Numbered from the stretch's first letter, positions 15,124-23,952 are shown. The stretch: DNA of 52,804 nucleotides from Phycisphaeraceae bacterium (GCA_020848195.1 JADLAP010000062.1:1-52804); one strand, 5' to 3'. Notes: generated by a model from the sequence alone, not told the origin. Translations and numbers: made by a program.

Positions 15124-17199
15124 TCAGAACTCTTTCATGTCCTCGTCGTCGAGGGGGATGATCTGTTCAGCCTTGCTGCCGGTCTTGGGCTTGTCCGCGA
15201 CGGCGGTGGCCGAGGCGGTGGAGGCGTGGCTGGTCAGGTGCTTGGTCGCCGGCTTGGACGCGGGCTTGATGCTCGTGGCCGGCTTGGTGACGGTCGAGGT
15301 GGACGGGCGGTGCAGCACCTTCTTTGCCGCGTGCATCGTGGCGTCGAGCTTGAACTTGCTGACGAGGTGGTCCAGATCGGTCGCCCGCTCGCGGAGCTGC
15401 GTGCTGGCGGCGGCGGATTCCTCGCTGCTGGCCGCGGTTTCCTGCGTCATCTGGTCCATCGAGGTCACGGCCTCGGTGATCTGCTTGATGCCCTCGGCCT
15501 GTTCCTTCGACGCCGCGGCGATCTCGCCGATCAGGTCGTCCACCTTGCCCGCGCTGCCCACGATCTCCTTGAGGATTTCGCGGACTTCGCTGCTGTAGTT
15601 CACGCCCTGATCCGCATTGGTCACGGCCTGGGCGATGAGGCTGGCGGTGGTCTTGGCGGCCTCGGCGCTGCGCTGTGCCAGCGAGCGGACTTCCTCGGCG
15701 ACCACGGCGAAGCCCTTGCCGGCGTCGCCCGCCCGGGCCGCTTCCACAGCCGCGTTCAGCGCCAGCAGGTTCGTCTGGAACGCGATCTCGTCGATCGTCT
15801 TGACGATCTTGCTGGTTTCGTCGCTGGACTTCTTGATCGCCTGGATCGCGTCTTCCATCCGGCCCATGGCGCCGTTGCCGCGCTCGGCGGAAGTGCGGGA
15901 TTCCTTCGACAGGTTGCGGGCGCGGGACGCGCCGTCGGCGGCCTGGGCGGTCATCGAGTTCATCTCTTCCAACGAAGCGGAAACTTCCTCGATGCTGCTG
16001 GCCTGGTGGTTCGCGCCTTCGGCCAGGCGCTTGGCGCCTTCGTTGATCTGATCGCTGGCGCTGCTGACATCGAAGGTCGATTGGGCGACTTCGGACAGCA
16101 CGTGGCCGAGCTTTTCGACCAGTTCGTTGAAGCCGGTGGCGAGCTGGCCCACTTCGTCCTTGCTGCGGATATCGACGCGCTGCGTCATATCGCCGGCGGC
16201 GACGAGGTGGAACTTCTCAAGCAGCAGGTGAATCGGCTTGGTGATGCCGCGGGTGATGATGGCGGCGGCGACGAGGCCGATGAACGCCGCGATCAGGCCG
16301 ACGGTCAGCACCGTCCACTGGGCCGTTACGACGCTGTCGCGGACGGCGGCGGTGTTTTTCTTGGCGTCGGCGGAGCGGAACTCCTCGATCTTCTGGCCTA
16401 TGGCGGCGATGCGCGGACCGATTACGCTCAGCGTGCTGTCATAGATTTGATCGCGTTGCACGATGAGATTGGTAAACGTTTCCATCGCCTTCTGGTAGTC
16501 GTCAACTTGCCCGGTAAGCTGCTCCAGCAGTTTTTTGGCTTCCAGATTGTCTTCGCCGCGAACCGCTTTGGCTATGATGTCCCCGGCTTCCTGGATTTCC
16601 TTGAGCGCACGCGTTCGATCGGAATCGTCCCGGGAATGCAAGAACTTCATCTGGTACACACGGCCTTCCTGGATATGGAAGTTGGCGCCGATGAGCATGG
16701 CCGCCAATTCTTTCTTGCCGACCTCGGTGTAGTCGTGCGCCAGCTTGAGCGAAAGCTCGGCCATCTTGGGACCGACGACCGCCAACTGGCCCTTGTACGT
16801 GGCGTTTCGTGACTGGATCAATTGCTTGATCTGGTCGAAGTTGGCACTGTAGGTTTTGAATTCCGTCTGGATATCCGAGATCATCTTCTTGCGTTCGGGA
16901 TTCTTGAAGGATTGAGCACATTCATCGATCTTGCCCGTGAAACTCTGCTTCCATTTTTCGTAGGTATCGATGGCTTTTTCGTCGTTCGTCTGCAGAAAGT
17001 TCAAAACGCTCAGACGGACCATGAGCAAGTTCTGCATGGCCTCGTTGCCCACGCTGGCCGTGTCGGCCTGGCGGGACAACTCGTCCACGCCGCCGACGCC
17101 TTTGGCGCCGCCTTGCCAGCTCACATACCCCAGGATCGCCAGAAGGACGATCATGGAACCAAACCCGCCCGCCAGTTTCATACCAATGGACATTTTCAT
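15124..17199 (-). CDS. Methyl-accepting chemotaxis protein
   Basis: Inner-membrane chemoreceptor of 691 residues that controls the CheA kinase. Order: TM1 (about 9-28), a long periplasmic helical sensor (about 30-290, probably a four-helix or double four-helix bundle), TM2 (about 295-317), HAMP (about 318-370), then the cytoplasmic coiled coil. The conserved tip [20 protein letters not shown] is intact and followed by [19 protein letters not shown]. The last about 70 residues are a Lys/Thr/Pro/Ala linker ending DDEDMKEF, possibly a tether for CheR or CheB. The start ATG 17199 has AAGGGAG nine bases upstream. It is transcribed alone with its own terminator; no che genes are nearby. The ligand is unknown. 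Confidence 0.95.
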   Translation of the reverse strand: MKMSIGMKLAGGFGSMIVLLAILGYVSWQGGAKGVGGVDELSRQADTASVGNEAMQNLLMVRLSVLNFLQTNDEKAIDTYEKWKQSFTGKIDECAQSFKNPERKKMISDIQTEFKTYSANFDQIKQLIQSRNATYKGQLAVVGPKMAELSLKLAHDYTEVGKKELAAMLIGANFHIQEGRVYQMKFLHSRDDSDRTRALKEIQEAGDIIAKAVRGEDNLEAKKLLEQLTGQVDDYQKAMETFTNLIVQRDQIYDSTLSVIGPRIAAIGQKIEEFRSADAKKNTAAVRDSVVTAQWTVLTVGLIAAFIGLVAAAIITRGITKPIHLLLEKFHLVAAGDMTQRVDIRSKDEVGQLATGFNELVEKLGHVLSEVAQSTFDVSSASDQINEGAKRLAEGANHQASSIEEVSASLEEMNSMTAQAADGASRARNLSKESRTSAERGNGAMGRMEDAIQAIKKSSDETSKIVKTIDEIAFQTNLLALNAAVEAARAGDAGKGFAVVAEEVRSLAQRSAEAAKTTASLIAQAVTNADQGVNYSSEVREILKEIVGSAGKVDDLIGEIAAASKEQAEGIKQITEAVTSMDQMTQETAASSEESAAASTQLRERATDLDHLVSKFKLDATMHAAKKVLHRPSTSTVTKPATSIKPASKPATKHLTSHASTASATAVADKPKTGSKAEQIIPLDDEDMKEF

Positions 17200-17337
17200 C
17201 GTGTCTGCTCCCTTAATGTGGTCCCCTTTTGGCCACAAAAGTAAGGTCGGCAGAAAATCGGGGGCACATAAGGATCGTTACCCCGAAAATTCCGGTTTGC
17301 GTTTTTACCGCGAAATGAGCGGAAATCGTCGGCGAAG

Positions 17338-18210
17338 TTATACGCCGCAGTAGATGTCCAGAGGCAATTGCGGCAGCCGCGCGCGGACCTGACGCGCCAG
17401 GTCGTCCAACTGGTCCGGCTCCAGCGGTGAAACCCACGCTTCCGCCGGCTTGCGGGCCACCGTGTAAAGCTGGAGCTTGTGGATTTGGCAGCCTTCGCGG
17501 CTCAATTCCGCCAGACGGTCCAGATAAGCGTTGAACTCCGCCGCCGGAGGGGGACAGCCATGAACCTTCATGAACAGGGACTGAATGGTGATTGGACGTT
17601 GCCGGCCGCAGGTCAGCAGATTGTCCATGACCAGACCGAACGCGACGCGGCTGCGATTGATTGCCTGGAAGTACGGCTCCGTGCCGGCGTCGAGCTTGGC
17701 CCACACTTCGCCCTGATGCTGATCCAGCAGCGCCAGGGCTCGCTGCGTCGCGGGACGATGCAGCAGCGTGGCGTTGGTGATCAGCACCAGCTTGATTTCG
17801 GACAGCGACAGTTTGCGTTGGATGGCGATCACGCGTTCGACGACCTGTTCCAGTTGCGGACAGGAAGTGGGTTCGCCGTTGCCGGAGAACGCGATGTCGC
17901 TGAGCCGGCGCTGCTGGGGCGAGACGTTGAGGAAGCGCGGGTCGTTCCAGATGTCGCCGGAGACGACATGGCCCAGCAGCGTTTCCAGTTCCGCGCCGAG
18001 CTGATCCACATCCACCGCCTGCCGGCGAGACGGATGACTTCGATCCACCTGACAGTACACGCAGTCGAAGTTGCATGCCGCGTCGAGATTCAGGTTGATG
18101 CCGATGGACAGACCCTGACTGCGGCGGCTGATCACCGGATACACATAGGTGAAGTCGCCGTATTCACGGCGGTGATCGGCATAGGCGGAAGTTGTCGGAG
18201 AATCAGTCAT
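17338..18210 (-). CDS. Radical SAM protein
   Basis: A 290-residue cytoplasmic iron-sulfur enzyme. The cluster motif CNFDCVYCQ (CxxxCxxC) lies near residue 47. The SAM-binding GNGEPTSCP follows at about 110-118 and the ITNATLL strand at about 144. The short N-terminal segment (FTYVYPVISRRSQGLSIGIN) is typical of the COG0731-like group, for which several substrates including tRNA are known. No accessory SPASM cysteine cluster is present, and only isolated cysteines follow, so the reaction cannot be named. ATG 18210 is the first start. Spacing to the chemoreceptor is 138 bp with no sign of co-transcription. Confidence 0.82.
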   Translation of the reverse strand: MTDSPTTSAYADHRREYGDFTYVYPVISRRSQGLSIGINLNLDAACNFDCVYCQVDRSHPSRRQAVDVDQLGAELETLLGHVVSGDIWNDPRFLNVSPQQRRLSDIAFSGNGEPTSCPQLEQVVERVIAIQRKLSLSEIKLVLITNATLLHRPATQRALALLDQHQGEVWAKLDAGTEPYFQAINRSRVAFGLVMDNLLTCGRQRPITIQSLFMKVHGCPPPAAEFNAYLDRLAELSREGCQIHKLQLYTVARKPAEAWVSPLEPDQLDDLARQVRARLPQLPLDIYCGV

Positions 18211-18386
18211 AACGCCTGTGGGGATTGTAGGAACGTAGCCCCGGTCGCAACAATCTGAAAATCATTGAGCATGGCTGGTCACGGGGCAAAGCGAGGGCAG
18301 AATACGTCCGAAGGTTTGGTGTGGTCAACGCCAAACTCGTGGCTATGATTCCCGCCCGCATTCACAAGAACAGAGGAAAACCCGCC

Positions 18387-19364
18387 ATGCCGATGGGCTA
18401 CAACCGTATTCTGGGCGACTCGACGAAACCGGAAACCGCGCGGCCGCATCGCGTCGGACTCGGCGGCTGGCCGGCGAGCATCACCGATGCCCGCACCGCC
18501 ACGCTCGACGCGCTGCTGAGCCATCTGGTTGTCAGCGGATATGAAGGCGTGGAGTTCGGGGCCGCCAGCTTCGCCCGCTACTTCCCCGGTGAATCGTTGA
18601 CCGCCGTGGCCCGCAAGGCGCGGCAAGCTCTGGACAAGCGAGGCCTGGCCTGCTTCGGCGCGACGCTGCATCCGTCCGACGAAGTCCTCCGCAAGCTTCG
18701 CTGGCAGGATGCCGTCGCCGAGGAAATGCGAACCATCGTCGACATGGGTGGCCAATTCGCTTCCGTGCAGTTCTTCCTTCACCCGGACTACTGCAACACC
18801 GGCGGCCTGTACCGCGAGGATGAAGACTACCTTCGCTGGTGCGCCGACCGCGTGGCCGCCATGAGGCAGATGGCGTGGGACATGGGGCTGAACTTCTATC
18901 TGGAAGTGCACGTGGACCGCATCACGGAAGACCCCGCCGGGTGTTGCCGGATACTCGACCTTGCTCCATGCGAACTCAACGGCGACCTGTCGCACTTCCT
19001 GTTCCGCGGCTTCACCAAGGGCAAGCATGTGGAACGGATCGTGAAGCACGTGGGCCACACGCATGTGCGCATGGCCCGGTTCTACGGCGACCTGTCCGCG
19101 GCCGTGCCGGACCCGAAGGCGGACTGGGCGGCCAAGGGTTCGACGTGGCAGATGTTCCAGCTCATGAAGCCCGCGCTGGCGCAGGGACTCAGCTCGCGCT
19201 GTGTGATCGGCGAATCCGGGCCGATGCACCTGGTCAAGGACACGCTGACGCAGGATGCGCTGCTGGTGCCGCTGTACCGTGCGATGGCGCGGTACGCGGA
19301 TGCGGCAGCGCAGGGGATCGCGATCAAGGTGGACGAGCCGGGCGATCTGAAGCCGTGGGGTTGA
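18387..19364 (+). CDS. Sugar phosphate isomerase/epimerase-like TIM-barrel protein
   Basis: A 325-residue protein of the xylose isomerase-like (AP endonuclease 2) fold. Visible barrel strands include HRVGLGGWP, GYEGVEFGAASFARYFPGE, LACFGATLHPSDE, FASVQFFLHPDY, NFYLEVHVDRITEDP and HVGHTHVRMARF. Glu, His and Asp residues sit at strand ends where such enzymes bind a divalent metal. The substrate is unknown; the protein begins MPMGYNRILGD without a signal peptide, so it is cytoplasmic. ATG 18387 is chosen because AGAGGAAAA lies about eight bases before it; the frame is open to 18321. A weak promoter (TGGTCA, 17 bp, TATGAT) lies just upstream. Confidence 0.78.
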   Translation: MPMGYNRILGDSTKPETARPHRVGLGGWPASITDARTATLDALLSHLVVSGYEGVEFGAASFARYFPGESLTAVARKARQALDKRGLACFGATLHPSDEVLRKLRWQDAVAEEMRTIVDMGGQFASVQFFLHPDYCNTGGLYREDEDYLRWCADRVAAMRQMAWDMGLNFYLEVHVDRITEDPAGCCRILDLAPCELNGDLSHFLFRGFTKGKHVERIVKHVGHTHVRMARFYGDLSAAVPDPKADWAAKGSTWQMFQLMKPALAQGLSSRCVIGESGPMHLVKDTLTQDALLVPLYRAMARYADAAAQGIAIKVDEPGDLKPWG

Positions 19365-19391
19365 AGACGCGCGACAAGTCGCGGCGCTACT
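19365..19391. repeat. Repeat family D (GCGACAAGTCGC palindrome), copy 1
   Basis: CGCGACAAGTCGCGGCGCTA lies in the 22-bp spacer between two convergent genes and overlaps the murC stop. Two further copies in direct orientation are at 25556-25612. Confidence 0.65.
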
Positions 19392-20823
19392 TGCCTTGTG
19401 ACAGGAATTGTTGCGCGACTTTCCACACGTCGCCGGCGCCCATGGTCACCAACAGGTCGCCGGGGCGGGCGATCAGTTCCAGTTGCTCCACGATCGCCTC
19501 GAACGGATAGAGGTGCATCGCGTGCTGGCCCCGCTGGCGCAGGCGGTCCACCAGGTCCGCGGCACTGACGGAATGGCGCTCCTTTTCGCTGTCGCGGACG
19601 AAGTAGATGTGCGGCACGACAATCACGTCCGCCACGGAAAAACTGGCGGCGAACTGTTCCATCAGGAACCGCGTCCGGCTGTGCTGGTGAGGCTGGAACA
19701 CGCAGATCAGCCGGCCGGGATGGTAATGTCTTCGCAAGGCGCGGAGCGTGGTGTCGATTTCGGTCGGATGATGGCCGTAGTCGTCGATGACGGTCACTGC
19801 GCCGCCGGGGAATTGGCGTTGTCCGAGCAATTGCATGCGTCGGTCGAGGCCTCGGAACTGGCCGAGGGCGGCGGCGATGTCGCGCCAGGCAGCGCCGGCC
19901 CGGTGGCACAGCACCGCGGCGGCGGCGGCGTTGTACGCCATGTGTTCGCCCGGCATCAGATTCGTCCAGCCGCACATCGTCTGGCCGTGATGCTTGAGGC
20001 ACACCGTCGGCGGCGCGTCCCCGGTGTGCACCAGTTCCACCTGCCAGTCCGCCTGCGGCGCGAAGCCGATGGTTTCCACCTCGCATCTCAGTCCCGCCGT
20101 GATCGCCAGGCGGTGCGGCATCTCATGGTTGATCAGCAGCGAACCGTCCGAATGAATCTGCCGGGCGAAGACGGCGAAGCTCTCGACGATCTCGTCCAGG
20201 CTGGCGTAGACGTCGAGATGGTCTTCCTCCACGTTGAGGATGGCGGCATGGCGCGGGTGATAGTTGTGGAAGGAGCGGTCGAACTCGCAGGCCTCGGCGA
20301 CGAGGAGGTTGCTGCGTCCGGCGCGGCAGCCGCCGCCGATCTGGGCGCAGGTCGCGCCGACGATGAACGACGGATCGAGTCCCGCCTGGATCAGCACGTG
20401 GCTGGTCATGCTGGTGGTGGTGCTTTTGCCGTGGGTGCCTGCGATGGCGATGCCGGTGTGCTGGTCCATGAGCCGGCCGAGCATCTGGGCGTACTTGACG
20501 ACCTCGACGCCGCGTCGCCGGGCTTCGGCGACTTCGGGATGGTCCATGCGGATCGCCGCCGACGCCACGAGCATGTCGCAGGCCTGCGGCACGGACGCGG
20601 CAGTCTGGTTGAGGGCGACGTCGATGCCGTCCGTGGTCAGCCGGCGGACGGTGTCGCCGTCGCTGCTGTCGCTGCCGGTGCAGGCCGCGCCGAGCTGCCG
20701 GGCGATGCGCGCCAGGCCCGACATGCCGCAACCGCCGATGCCGACGAAGTGAATCCGCCGGCCGGCCAGAACCGCGCTGTCGCCGCCGGAGGCGGCGTGG
20801 GACGTTGGTGTGGGTGTGCTCAT
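19387..20823 (-). CDS. murC: UDP-N-acetylmuramate--L-alanine ligase
   Basis: Adds L-alanine to UDP-MurNAc, the first peptide-forming step of peptidoglycan precursor synthesis, in the cytoplasm. About 478 residues in the three Mur-ligase domains: the UDP-binding N-domain with IHFVGIGGCGMSGLARIA, the ATP-binding centre with IAIAGTHGKSTTTSM and NVEEDHLDVY, and the C-domain with IDDYGHHPTEI and FQPHQHSRTRFL. Starts at 20823, 20829 and 20835 (all ATG) are equally possible, and a GTG at 20865 is less so. None has a strong ribosome binding site. Unusually, it is not in a dcw cluster: neighbours are an isomerase-like gene and a transposase-type gene. Confidence 0.95.
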   Translation of the reverse strand: MSTPTPTSHAASGGDSAVLAGRRIHFVGIGGCGMSGLARIARQLGAACTGSDSSDGDTVRRLTTDGIDVALNQTAASVPQACDMLVASAAIRMDHPEVAEARRRGVEVVKYAQMLGRLMDQHTGIAIAGTHGKSTTTSMTSHVLIQAGLDPSFIVGATCAQIGGGCRAGRSNLLVAEACEFDRSFHNYHPRHAAILNVEEDHLDVYASLDEIVESFAVFARQIHSDGSLLINHEMPHRLAITAGLRCEVETIGFAPQADWQVELVHTGDAPPTVCLKHHGQTMCGWTNLMPGEHMAYNAAAAAVLCHRAGAAWRDIAAALGQFRGLDRRMQLLGQRQFPGGAVTVIDDYGHHPTEIDTTLRALRRHYHPGRLICVFQPHQHSRTRFLMEQFAASFSVADVIVVPHIYFVRDSEKERHSVSAADLVDRLRQRGQHAMHLYPFEAIVEQLELIARPGDLLVTMGAGDVWKVAQQFLSQGK

Positions 20824-20865
20824 GACCATGAGCATTGTAATCGGCAAACGGACGTGAATTGGCAC

Positions 20866-20976
20866 AATTAGCCCCCGTCATTTAGCCCCCCGTCACTGAC
20901 GGGGGGTTCGCATGTTGTTTCCCCGTTCGTGACGAGGTTCGCATGTTGCCCCCCGTCATTGACGGGGGGCTAAATA
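20866..20976. repeat. REP cluster flanking the transposase gene (3' side)
   Basis: Several copies of the palindrome GCCCCCCGTCA-N-TGACGGGGGGC: a partial one at 20867-20880, a full one at 20881-20908, a degenerate one around 20917-20938 and a full one at 20949-20976 with the TTTAG/CTAAA extension. CGCATGTTG occurs between units as a 9-bp direct repeat. The rightmost copy contains the stop codon of the transposase gene. Confidence 0.88.
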
Positions 20977-21468
20977 GGCGTCGACATCCGTGATGAACGG
21001 ATACGGCCGGGGCGACAGACCCATTTGCTCGTTGTGCCGTTCCACGTAGCGCACGCGGGTTCGCACCGACATCACATCGAAACAAAAACGTTTGTCGTAC
21101 CCGTCTGTCCAGATCGGCCGGCCGGGACGCAACGCATACCGCGCGGCATCCTTGAAACATTTGACCACCACCGCCACATCATGCGGCGTCGCGCCGATGA
21201 CCACGTGCAGATGCCAGGTCTGCACCGCCAGCGCCAGCAGGGTTACGTTCAAACGCGACGTGAGGGATACCGCCACCGCCTGGCCGACGTCGTACAACCG
21301 GTGTTGCGGAAACAGAAAGGGTTCATGGGCCATCTTCGCGGCGTCGGCGGCTTCGAGGAGCGGGTTCGGCGGAAGGATGCGGCCATCGTCCACCCAACCC
21401 CGGCGATCCCCACGCAACCATTGGCCATAGGCGGTTGCGGTGAACAGGAGGGCAAGTGTGGCGCTCAT
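20956..21468 (-). CDS. REP-associated tyrosine transposase (Y1/IS200-like, RAYT-type)
   Basis: A 170-residue protein related to Y1 HUH transposases. The N-terminus TATAYGQWLRGDRRGWVDDG matches the YGTWLPGDxRGWV start of planctomycete members as I know them. The HUH metal-binding pair is in TWHLHVVIG. A helix with a candidate nucleophile Tyr (FKDAARYAL) and a C-terminal IWTDGYDKRFCF...YVERHNEQMGL segment follow, as in RAYT proteins. Such enzymes nick single-stranded palindromes and are thought to spread REP sequences. The gene is bracketed by such palindromes (20866-20976 and 21479-21511), and its last residues (YLAPRQ) and stop are encoded by one. ATG 21468 is preferred; a TTG at 21480 is in frame. 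Confidence 0.75.
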   Translation of the reverse strand: MSATLALLFTATAYGQWLRGDRRGWVDDGRILPPNPLLEAADAAKMAHEPFLFPQHRLYDVGQAVAVSLTSRLNVTLLALAVQTWHLHVVIGATPHDVAVVVKCFKDAARYALRPGRPIWTDGYDKRFCFDVMSVRTRVRYVERHNEQMGLSPRPYPFITDVDAYLAPRQ

Positions 21469-21478
21469 GGTTATTCCC

Positions 21479-21511
21479 AATTAGCCCCCCGTCATTGACG
21501 GGGGGCTAAAT
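21479..21511. repeat. REP palindrome (5' side of the transposase gene, upstream of rpmI)
   Basis: ATTAGCCCCCCGTCA-T-TGACGGGGGGCTAAAT, with 15-bp nearly perfect arms. It is identical in core to the copies at 20866-20976 and 24495-24526. It lies between the transposase start and the rpmI promoter. Confidence 0.93.
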
Positions 21512-21549
21512 ACCGGTGACGTGCATATTACACCGCGTATCCACACGGA

Positions 21550-21577
21550 TTGCATGAATCCGCCAGTTGGGTACAAT
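21550..21577 (+). promoter_or_regulatory. Probable sigma-70 promoter of rpmI-rplT
   Basis: TTGCAT (21550-21555), a 16-bp spacer, then TACAAT (21572-21577). The leader then forms a hairpin GCTCGC..GCGAGC at about 21583-21601 before the ribosome binding site. This hairpin could be an autoregulatory target for L20, which in known cases binds its own operon leader. Confidence 0.55.
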
Positions 21578-21623
21578 GCTTGGCTCGCGCCGCTGGCGAG
21601 CGGCCTTGGAAGGAATGCCTCCC

Positions 21624-21842
21624 ATGTATAAGCTCAAGTCCCACAAAGGGCTGCTCAAGCGGATTCGCATCACCGGCACCGGCAAGGTCAAGTTCCGCAA
21701 GTCCGGAACCGGTCACCTGCGAAGCTCGAAATCCGCCAAGAAACTGCGGCATTTGAAGCTCAAGGGCCTCGTGAGCGTCACCGACATCGAACGTCTGGAA
21801 AAGATGCTCAAGCGCCCGCTCAAGGGCCGCGAACAGGACTGA
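21624..21842 (+). CDS. rpmI: 50S ribosomal protein L35
   Basis: A 72-residue basic protein of the large ribosomal subunit. It starts MYKLKSHKGLLKRIRITGTG and continues KVKFRKSGTGHLRSSKSAKK, the usual L35 pattern of Lys/Arg-rich segments. The C-terminus is slightly extended relative to the common 64-66 residues. GGAAGGA nine bases before ATG 21624 supports the start, although MPP at 21615 is possible. It is followed by rplT after 128 bp, the universal pairing. infC, which normally precedes it, is missing here; a REP palindrome and a transposase-type gene take its place. Confidence 0.95.
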   Translation: MYKLKSHKGLLKRIRITGTGKVKFRKSGTGHLRSSKSAKKLRHLKLKGLVSVTDIERLEKMLKRPLKGREQD

Positions 21843-21970
21843 TTGGGTCCTGTTCCATTCCGCCGGTCGTCTGACGTACAAGGCATGGACGGCCGGCCTA
21901 ACCCGCGGACCGGGAACCAAGCTTCGGGCATTGACCCGAACCCCGCATCCGCCATCGAGGAGACTCGATC

Positions 21971-22342
21971 ATGCCTCGTGCCATGAAGGGCGCTGCCCGT
22001 CGTCAAGCCAAGGAACGCTGGTTCAAGAAGGCCAAAGGCCACCGCGGCGCACGCCGCAAGTGCTGGCGCAAGGTCCGCGAGTCGGTCATCCGCGCCGGCG
22101 TCTATGCCTACGAGCATCGACGCCTGGTCAAACGCGACTACCGCGCGCTGTGGATCACCCGCATCACCGCCGCGGTTCGTCTGCGAGGCCTGAGCTACAG
22201 CCGGTTCATGTTCGGCCTCAAACTCGCCGGCGTCACGCTCAACCGCAAGATGCTCAGCCAGATCGCCATCGTCGATCCCGCCGCGTTCGACCAGATCGTC
22301 GAACTGGCCAAGGCGGCGGTGGCGAAGAAGCAGGCGGCCTGA
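21971..22342 (+). CDS. rplT: 50S ribosomal protein L20
   Basis: A 123-residue large-subunit protein needed early in 50S assembly. It begins MPRAMKGAARRQAKERWFKK and continues AKGHRGARRKCWRKVRESVI, then ALWITRITAAVRLRGLSYSR and the C-terminal globular part LNRKMLSQIAIVDPAAFDQI. GGAGA lies about seven bases upstream of the ATG. The 128-bp spacer from rpmI contains a 6-bp hairpin TTCGGG/CCCGAA (near 21924-21943) that might be involved in translational control. It converges on the following minus-strand gene. Confidence 0.97.
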   Translation: MPRAMKGAARRQAKERWFKKAKGHRGARRKCWRKVRESVIRAGVYAYEHRRLVKRDYRALWITRITAAVRLRGLSYSRFMFGLKLAGVTLNRKMLSQIAIVDPAAFDQIVELAKAAVAKKQAA

Positions 22343-22396
22343 GTCGCATTCGTTCCCGATGTCGCGGACACCACGGGTTTCCCCCGCGGCGCGATG

Positions 22397-23716
22397 TCAT
22401 TTCCGCTTCGGATTGAAGCCGTCGATCAGCGGACGCTTGATGTCGCTCGTCCACGCCAGATGCACCACCAGGGCGCGGTGGTCCGACCCGAGCGTCGGCC
22501 CCAGCGTGCGCGACACCGTGACCAGGTCCGAGTCGTGCAGGCAATGATCGATGGGAATTTCGCCCAGCGGGAATCCGCCTCCCGCCGGCCAGGTCGTTTC
22601 CATCCCGTAGCCCAACTGCGAGTTCACCAGCGCCGTCTTGGCCAGCAGCGTCTGAAAACTGGCGGCCCACGGCGCGGCGCTGAGGTTGCCCAGCACCACC
22701 GGCGCGTATTCCTGGTTCGACACCCACAGCGCGATGGCCTGGTACTGGCTCTGCCGGATCGCCTCGGCGCGGCTGCTCAGCGGTGGCGCGGCATGAACCG
22801 CCAGCAGCGACACCGTTTCCCGGCCCCAACGCACCCGCGCCACGATCGCAGGCAATCGCATCTCGTCGTGCGAAAGCTCGATCATCTTCGCACCCAGGAT
22901 ACGCACCTTCGGTCGCATCGTGATCCGCACCAGCAACGCCATCCCGAAGCCGTCCGATCGTGCCGCCACGTGTTCCATCTTGAACGGCGCGATCTGAAAC
23001 TCCAACCGATGCCGGAGATCCTCCGTCACGCCCTGCAGCACCACCACATCCGCGTCCAGCTCACGCAGATAGTCCAGCAGGTTGTCCATATTCCGTTCCG
23101 GCACATCCGCGTACACGTTGGCCAGACGCAGAATCTGGCGGTTGTCGCTCGTCCACCAGCCGGACTGCTGCTGCGGGTCGTCCTCTGCGCCGGCGGGCTG
23201 CGTGGACACGGGCAGGGCGGTCGGTTGACGATGATGACGGCGGGCGACGGAGTTGCCCGGAGATTTTTCCACGGCGGCCGGCTGCGTCGTCGCCGGTTGA
23301 GTACTGGGCTTCTCCGCCTCCTCGTCGGGCGCATCCCATCGCGTCGCCGAGGGCACCATCCGCGACATCAGGCCGTACTGCCGGTACGCCTGCACATCCG
23401 TCGTCGGCAGATACACCGGAAGAATCACCGCCACATTCAGCGCCAGCGGCAGACAGAACAGCAGCGCCAGCTTCCATCGCAGCGTTGCCAGACTGACCAC
23501 CGCCGTCACCAGCAGAATCACGGCATACTGAAACCGAAAGTTCGCCAGCACGTCCAGCGGCCACCAGACCAGTCCGAGAAAACCGAGCAATGTCGCCACC
23601 GTCGGCAGGCCGCCGGCAATCACCAGCAATACCCGGCTGCGCGCACGACCCCGCGGCACCACCGGCTCGGCGTCCAGATCCACACGCTGCTGATGTTCAT
23701 CATGATGGAATGCCAC
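22397..23716 (-). CDS. Membrane-anchored endonuclease/exonuclease/phosphatase-family protein
   Basis: About 439 residues. Three hydrophobic segments occupy the N-terminal 120 residues (VLLVIAGGLPTVATLLGFLG, ANFRFQYAVILLVTAVVSLA, LALLFCLPLALNVAVILPVY). A low-complexity Pro/Thr/Gln linker follows (about 140-190) and then an EEP domain (about 200-435). Motifs: RLANVYADVPERNMDNLLDY, the active-site-like DADVVVLQGVTEDLR, PVVLGNLSAAPWAASF, PIDHCLHDSD and the terminal GSDHRALVVHL with the catalytic His. Gln-Gly replaces the usual Q-E in VVLQE, so activity is uncertain. Relatives with this build are annotated as YafD-like. The GTG at 23716 (AAGGTGG upstream) is preferred to a TTG at 23842, which would read through repeats. 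Confidence 0.75.
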   Translation of the reverse strand: MAFHHDEHQQRVDLDAEPVVPRGRARSRVLLVIAGGLPTVATLLGFLGLVWWPLDVLANFRFQYAVILLVTAVVSLATLRWKLALLFCLPLALNVAVILPVYLPTTDVQAYRQYGLMSRMVPSATRWDAPDEEAEKPSTQPATTQPAAVEKSPGNSVARRHHRQPTALPVSTQPAGAEDDPQQQSGWWTSDNRQILRLANVYADVPERNMDNLLDYLRELDADVVVLQGVTEDLRHRLEFQIAPFKMEHVAARSDGFGMALLVRITMRPKVRILGAKMIELSHDEMRLPAIVARVRWGRETVSLLAVHAAPPLSSRAEAIRQSQYQAIALWVSNQEYAPVVLGNLSAAPWAASFQTLLAKTALVNSQLGYGMETTWPAGGGFPLGEIPIDHCLHDSDLVTVSRTLGPTLGSDHRALVVHLAWTSDIKRPLIDGFNPKRK

Positions 23717-23735
23717 CGCGTCACCACCTTGCCCG

Positions 23736-23817
23736 ACCCCGCCCCCGGCCCCCGGCCCCCGGAAGTGTCCCCCGGTCAGCCGTGGACGCCCAGGGATGAG
23801 CGAAGCGAATCCCTGGG
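23736..23817. repeat. C-tract repeat and CCCAGGGAT hairpin upstream of the EEP gene
   Basis: Four to five CCCCCGG units (23743-23776) are followed by a 9-bp hairpin CCCAGGGAT/ATCCCTGGG (23789-23797 with 23809-23817) around GAGCGAAGCGA. The C-tract resembles the tandem units at 13269 and inside miaA. The unit lies in the divergent spacer between the EEP and LOG genes. Confidence 0.7.
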
Positions 23818-23952
23818 ATTCGCCCCCCTGCCCCTTGGCCAACTGTCGTCCAATTCTATCTTTCCTGACGTTGTTGCGCAGACGAATCCGTCAATGATCC
23901 GCTACCATGTCCGCCGCGAAGGCTGCTCCAGGCCATCCCGGATGACATTCCC

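Noticed and set aside
15097-16812. A 571-codon plus-strand frame opposite the chemoreceptor
   Set aside because: Antisense shadow; the minus strand carries a complete receptor with signal, ribosome binding site and terminator.
17200-17337. A sigma-28 or sigma-54 promoter before the chemoreceptor
   Set aside because: Only weak partial matches (TAACGATC with CCGATTTT); not enough to annotate.
19408-20871. A 487-codon plus-strand frame opposite murC
   Set aside because: Mirror of murC codons, without motifs; murC is complete with all three ligase domains.
23717-23842. N-terminal extension of the EEP-family protein to a TTG at 23842
   Set aside because: It would translate the C-tract and CCCAGGGAT repeats; the GTG at 23716 has a better ribosome binding site and precedes the membrane segments directly.
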